Below, in pieces: positions 60,504 through 64,000 of a stretch of 64,000 nucleotides of DNA. A program made the translations under genes and the position numbers. Every line of letters starts with the position of its first letter. Positions within the stretch are counted from its first letter, which is position 1. Under the pieces are notes generated by a model that saw nothing but the letters and a program-made list of their open reading frames with translations, ran no database searches and had not been told where the DNA came from. Origin of the DNA: Fusibacter_C sp942493125 (GTDB taxonomy: Bacteria; Bacillota; Clostridia; Peptostreptococcales; Acidaminobacteraceae); assembly GCA_942493125.1 (NCBI GenBank), contig OW818667.1:1860001-1924000 (forward strand), given 5' to 3'.

Positions 60504-61065
60504 ATAGGTGACGCTTTGCTTTATGGATCAATTTTAAGTAAATATCTATGAGATAGGGTTCATCTGAAAATTCATCAAGTCTGTCAACAGCGACCCATGT
60601 CACATCGCTTGTCTCTTCTGTGTTGATGGTCAGGTTTTCATTTTCATCGGCTATAAGTACGAAAGCTGTGTTAAGATGTAAGTGAGACGATACATATTTG
60701 CCATTTTTTACATGGCCATAGACAGGAATAATATCGATTGAAAGCATGTCCGTCGTTAGTGGCACGATATCCTGAGCGCCTGTTTCTTCTTTAGCTTCCT
60801 TGACGGCAACTTCGAGCATATCGGTATCGCCATCGGCATGTCCACCCGTCCATGCCCAGGTTTTGTAGATGTTATGGTGGATCATGAGGACTTTGTCCAT
60901 CGCAGGGTTGAGGATCAAGCCTGAGCTCGTGAGGTGCGCAATTTGGTTTTCACGCGTCAAAATATTCGCCTCAAATGCCTCTATATAATTGAGTATGATT
61001 TTTTGATCATTTGCCTCTTGCTCGTTTGACGGTTTAAAATTTTGGATTGCCTGTTTATAATTCAT
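60496..61065 (-). CDS. Nudix hydrolase
   Basis: 189 residues from the ATG at 61065 with GGAG upstream. The Nudix box is GGHADGDTDMLEVAVKEAKEETGA, matching GX5EX7REUXEEXGU except that Lys replaces the Arg. The N-terminal helix region and total length are longer than housekeeping MutT. Substrates cannot be predicted. It is coupled to the pentapeptide-repeat gene. Confidence 0.92.
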   Translation of the reverse strand: MNYKQAIQNFKPSNEQEANDQKIILNYIEAFEANILTRENQIAHLTSSGLILNPAMDKVLMIHHNIYKTWAWTGGHADGDTDMLEVAVKEAKEETGAQDIVPLTTDMLSIDIIPVYGHVKNGKYVSSHLHLNTAFVLIADENENLTINTEETSDVTWVAVDRLDEFSDEPYLIDIYLKLIHKAKRHLYE

Positions 61066-61173
61066 CGAATTCTCCATTTCGTATAATCCATTTATTATCG
61101 TAAGTTATCATACAAAAATAGAATATCACAACCAAAAATTGTTGCCAATAAATAAAATCAATCCGGAGGTTTT

Positions 61174-62553
61174 ATGAAACCCACGCCATTTTGTGATCAA
61201 ATTTTGATACATGTTAAAACCTTAAGCGCAACTGCTGATTTAACTGAAGCGAAGCTCCTGGAGTATTTGGTCAACGCCAGCGTACAGCTCACTCAAAGTC
61301 AAAGTGGGTTTATTTGCATCGTAGATGGCCAAGGGCAACTTAAGAGCCCATTTGTCACCACTGGTCAAATGGACATGACGATCACGCCACATTTGACAGC
61401 CTACTTAAAAAATATCGATTTATCGCTTCCAATAATTAAGTCAAACGACTACACCATCATACCTATGGCGTTTGAGAACGATACGACAATGGCGATCGGT
61501 TTAAAATATCTGTCTGAGTCAAATGGCGATGATGCCCTTTCCATAAAAGTCATTGCAGAAGTTGGTTATAGACGCCTAGAGCACCTTAAGACGATCAATC
61601 GACTCAGAAAAAGCCAGCGCGTGTTCAATTTGACGTTTGAACAAGTTGGCAGTGGCGTATGTCAAACCGACTTGGACGGTTATATTTTGGATGCCAATCA
61701 AAATTATTGTGACATTCTCGGTTACTCACATGACGAACTGATAAAACTTCGCGTTAAAGACTTAACCTACCCTGATGATTGGGAAATTGATAAAGTTTAT
61801 AAAAATCAGCTCTTTAATTATGAGATTCCTTATTTTTCAATGGATAAGCGTTACTACAGAAAAGACGGCAGCCTCATCTGGGTCACGACTACGGTTACAC
61901 TCATGCGGGGCGACGCTTTTGAAGAGGACTATTTAATCGGTGTGGTTCAAGATATCAGTAAACAAAAGGCTGCAGAAGCTCTAATGATCCAAAATAATGA
62001 AAACCTCGAGAGGCTCGTCAGAGAACGGACTTTGAAGCTCGAAGAACTCAACGAGCAACTGATGATTGCAAATACCATCGATCCGCTCACCAGCCTTTTT
62101 AACAGACGTTATATCACCAGTAAAATTGGAGATGAAATCTTGAGGTACAATCGTTCAAAATCTCCGTTTTGTTTGATTCTCACAGATGTTGACTACTTTA
62201 AAGACGTCAACGATCAATTCGGCCATGATTGCGGCGACGAGGTGCTTCAGACCATCTCCAGATTGCTTCGCAAAGAGGTTCGAAGCATCGATACCCTCGC
62301 AAGATGGGGTGGCGAAGAGTTTCTAATACTATTACCCGATACCACGATTGGGGACGCTTACCTCATCGCTGAAAGAATTCGCATGAAAGTTGAAGCGCAA
62401 CCTTTTACTTATGATGGGGCTACCTTCAACCTTACCATGACTTTAGGACTCTCGATGTATCAAGAGGACCTCACCATGAAAGCGTTGATTAAAAAGGCGG
62501 ATACTGCCCTATATGAAGGCAAACAATCCGGTAGAAATTGTGTGCGCGGTTAA
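61174..62553 (+). CDS. GAF/PAS-GGDEF diguanylate cyclase
   Basis: 459 residues without membrane helices. Residues about 15-140 have GAF-like features (LLEYLVNASVQLTQSQSGFIC), 150-280 a PAS/PAC domain (SGVCQTDLDGYILDANQNYCDILGYS), a coiled-coil linker at 270-300 and the GGDEF domain at 300-459. ARWGGEEFLILLPD is the active GGEEF form and RSID, five residues before, is an RxxD inhibitory site, so it should be active and product-inhibited. CGGAGG precedes the ATG. It converges with an HD-GYP gene. Confidence 0.93.
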   Translation: MKPTPFCDQILIHVKTLSATADLTEAKLLEYLVNASVQLTQSQSGFICIVDGQGQLKSPFVTTGQMDMTITPHLTAYLKNIDLSLPIIKSNDYTIIPMAFENDTTMAIGLKYLSESNGDDALSIKVIAEVGYRRLEHLKTINRLRKSQRVFNLTFEQVGSGVCQTDLDGYILDANQNYCDILGYSHDELIKLRVKDLTYPDDWEIDKVYKNQLFNYEIPYFSMDKRYYRKDGSLIWVTTTVTLMRGDAFEEDYLIGVVQDISKQKAAEALMIQNNENLERLVRERTLKLEELNEQLMIANTIDPLTSLFNRRYITSKIGDEILRYNRSKSPFCLILTDVDYFKDVNDQFGHDCGDEVLQTISRLLRKEVRSIDTLARWGGEEFLILLPDTTIGDAYLIAERIRMKVEAQPFTYDGATFNLTMTLGLSMYQEDLTMKALIKKADTALYEGKQSGRNCVRG

Positions 62554-62560
62554 TAACAAA

Positions 62561-62606
62561 AACGCTCAACGCTTAAAGTGGCTTATCACTTTAAATGTTG
62601 AGCGTT
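62561..62606. terminator. bidirectional terminator
   Basis: AACGCTCAAC...TTAAAGTG pairs with CACTTTAA...GTTGAGCGTT between the convergent cyclase and HD-GYP genes; T6 on the right and A5 on the left. Confidence 0.9.
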
Positions 62607-62612
62607 CATTTT

Positions 62613-63512
62613 TTATCGGTTCAATGCAATAAAGAGCTTGACCAATGCTTCGTCGTAATAAGTACCAGCTAAGCTTTCAAGTTCTTCAAATGCATCCTCT
62701 TTCGTCATCCCTTTTTTATAGATGCGGTCTGTCGTCATCGCATCAAAACTGTCGCAAATCGCCAAGATCTTGGCTTCCTCAACAATCTGTTCCCCTTTTA
62801 GACCCGCTGGATAACCCGATCCATCGAGGCGTTCATGATGTTGGTTGATAATCTTGTAAACTTCTTCATCAAACTTTTCAAGGATAATCTCTCGACAAAG
62901 TGTCGGATGCTCCTTCATTCTTTCAAACTCTAGGCCATTGAGCCTCGTTGGTTTATTTAAAATATCATCTTCGATGTATACTTTTCCAATATCGTGAAAT
63001 CTTGACGCTTTGTTGAGGTTGTATATTTGCTTCGAATGATAATTCAGCGCAAGCCCCATCTCCTTAGCAAGATGATACACCCGATCGCAATGCTCTTTTG
63101 TATAATTGTCCTTCGCTTGTATATCACTCAGCATATGAATCATCGTCGATGACGTCTCAATAAAAGACGTTATACTCTTTGGGCTCTGTTGTTCATGTAT
63201 GATCAAGAGCGTATCTTCAAGCGTATAAAAAGCGTGAATACTCTTTTCTGAATCTATAACAAAGACATCGCCTAAAGTTAATGACTCTTTCGTCTGTAAA
63301 TCTAAAAGACGCCCTTCAATCATCGTGTATGACTTGATTAAATCATCGCTCTCAGTGGGACTTGTATATAAGAAGACACCTTTCGGCAAGCAATACTTTC
63401 CAATATGAAAGCCGTTTTTTGAGAATGTATGCTCAATCCCAGTTTGGCTATGCGTATAAGAAGCATTGTTCTTATCAATCGATTTCTTTATTACGACGAT
63501 TTCCTTACCCAT
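62613..63512 (-). CDS. cupin-HD-GYP domain protein (c-di-GMP phosphodiesterase-like)
   Basis: 299 residues. The first 115 residues look like a cupin/cyclic-nucleotide-binding-shaped beta barrel (GFHIGKYCLPKGVFLYTSPTES, SLTLGDVFVID). The HD-GYP domain follows: EHCDRV, ASRFHDIGKVYIEDDIL, EHPTLCREIIL, HHERLDGSGYPAGLKG and ICDSFDAMTTDR. All metal-binding and GYP residues appear present, so it may hydrolyse c-di-GMP. GGGAGG precedes the ATG. It is next to the cyclase at 61174, convergent. Confidence 0.92.
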   Translation of the reverse strand: MGKEIVVIKKSIDKNNASYTHSQTGIEHTFSKNGFHIGKYCLPKGVFLYTSPTESDDLIKSYTMIEGRLLDLQTKESLTLGDVFVIDSEKSIHAFYTLEDTLLIIHEQQSPKSITSFIETSSTMIHMLSDIQAKDNYTKEHCDRVYHLAKEMGLALNYHSKQIYNLNKASRFHDIGKVYIEDDILNKPTRLNGLEFERMKEHPTLCREIILEKFDEEVYKIINQHHERLDGSGYPAGLKGEQIVEEAKILAICDSFDAMTTDRIYKKGMTKEDAFEELESLAGTYYDEALVKLFIALNR

Positions 63513-63626
63513 GTCATTCCTCCCAAATCAAGCCATCATCTGTCATTACACTATTTTACTTATAATTTGTGAATTAATCAAGAGGGCTATAGCCCCTATT
63601 CTTGCTGAGAAGTAAGAAAAATTAAT

Positions 63627-63670
63627 AAAAGCCTACTAAAAGCGATAATAATCGCTGAAAGTAGGCTTTT
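63627..63670. terminator. terminator of the gene at the right edge
   Basis: AAAAGCCTACT pairs with AGTAGGCTTTT and encloses AGCGAT/ATCGCT; downstream of the minus-strand gene that ends at 63694. Confidence 0.88.
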
Positions 63671-63693
63671 TGTTGCTGATATTGGTTTCATGC

Positions 63694-64000
63694 TTAATTT
63701 GATCGATCTCCGTTGACAAAATAGCCACTCAAATGCCTTAAAACCCTTTTAGCTAGTACCGTTCCAAAAATGCCAAATACCGAACATAGTAGTCCGATGA
63801 GTACGAACCAATAATAAGGAACATCATCTACGATCCCACCTATAAATGCCTTCGTAATCGTAAGAGCAAATAGACCTGTATACCCTGCAAACAAAATACT
63901 GCCCCAAAACGCCTTTTTCTCATAATCCGAAATCAAATGGATAGAAAGCTGTGTTAGAGCTGTTGTCACTAGGATCGCGATACCCATGAATATATTGACA
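63694..64000 (-). CDS. membrane protein, partial (N-terminal part outside the window)
   Basis: The frame is open to the right edge, so the true start may lie beyond 64000; an in-frame ATG exists at 63987. The visible about 102 residues hold three membrane helices (about GIAILVTTALTQLSIHLIS, FWGSILFAGYTGLFALTI and WFVLIGLLCSVFGIFGTVLA) and end in a basic tail. The family is not recognised. Confidence 0.6.
   Translation of the reverse strand, partial: VNIFMGIAILVTTALTQLSIHLISDYEKKAFWGSILFAGYTGLFALTITKAFIGGIVDDVPYYWFVLIGLLCSVFGIFGTVLAKRVLRHLSGYFVNGDRSN

Overview
The window reads as a chromosomal segment of a low-to-moderate GC, anaerobic, fermentative Gram-positive bacterium of the Clostridia. 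This is inferred from gene content: pyruvate formate-lyase with its activase, a HydE maturase for [FeFe]-hydrogenase, a SufCBDSU iron-sulfur operon, a T-box leader on proS, an agr-type peptide quorum-sensing locus, lipoproteins with Gram-positive-style processing and strong AGGAGG ribosome sites. A Fusibacter-like or other Peptostreptococcales host would fit, but the sequence alone does not settle the genus. No rRNA, tRNA, CRISPR array or intact mobile element was found.

Layout. 1-7.96 kb is an accessory stretch: the tail of a D,D-carboxypeptidase, VanZ, an aldo/keto reductase, an orphan antitoxin with a truncated RelE/HigB toxin, a DUF2975/HTH pair, a lone AAA ATPase, a PadR/DUF2812 pair and an AbiE toxin-antitoxin operon whose toxin is frameshifted. 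8.0-11.3 kb is a pflB-pflA operon behind a ZTP (pfl) riboswitch. 11.3-16.6 kb holds a lipoprotein, an IS66 transposase scrap, two related secreted proteins and an agr system (agrA-agrC-agrB-agrD, transcribed leftwards) with an unlisted 49-residue AgrD that lacks cysteine. 16.8-26 kb is housekeeping: proS with T-box, a cation/proton antiporter behind a fluoride riboswitch, threonine synthase, a TraB-family protein, a Tag-like protein and PepD.

26-40.4 kb is a maltodextrin/glycogen-degradation region: cyclomaltodextrinase/neopullulanase, an HTH-TPR regulator, MalQ, an amylase lipoprotein and a GDE-type debranching enzyme. LacI-type CpG-centred palindromes lie in front of malQ and the amylase gene. 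It is interrupted by a PAS/degenerate-GGDEF gene and a NatA/NatB-like ABC exporter with a C-terminal CPBP protease fusion. 40.4-48.3 kb has hydE behind an attenuator-like leader, two unknowns and the suf operon with a candidate Rrf2-type operator.

48.4-52.7 kb is a tight four-gene operon: GCS2-type glutamate-cysteine ligase, a glutathionylspermidine-synthase-like ATP-grasp ligase, a small VOC (glyoxalase-like) protein and an MFS exporter. It looks like a pathway for a gamma-glutamyl or thiol peptide and is, with the cysteine-free agr locus, the best candidate for undescribed biology. 52.9-57.3 kb has a DUF4153 membrane protein and a second ABC-2 exporter. 57.4-64 kb is rich in cyclic-di-GMP genes (two intact diguanylate cyclases and a cupin-HD-GYP protein), plus a GNAT, a pentapeptide-repeat protein, a Nudix hydrolase, an unusual G-poor intergenic tract and a partial membrane protein at the edge.
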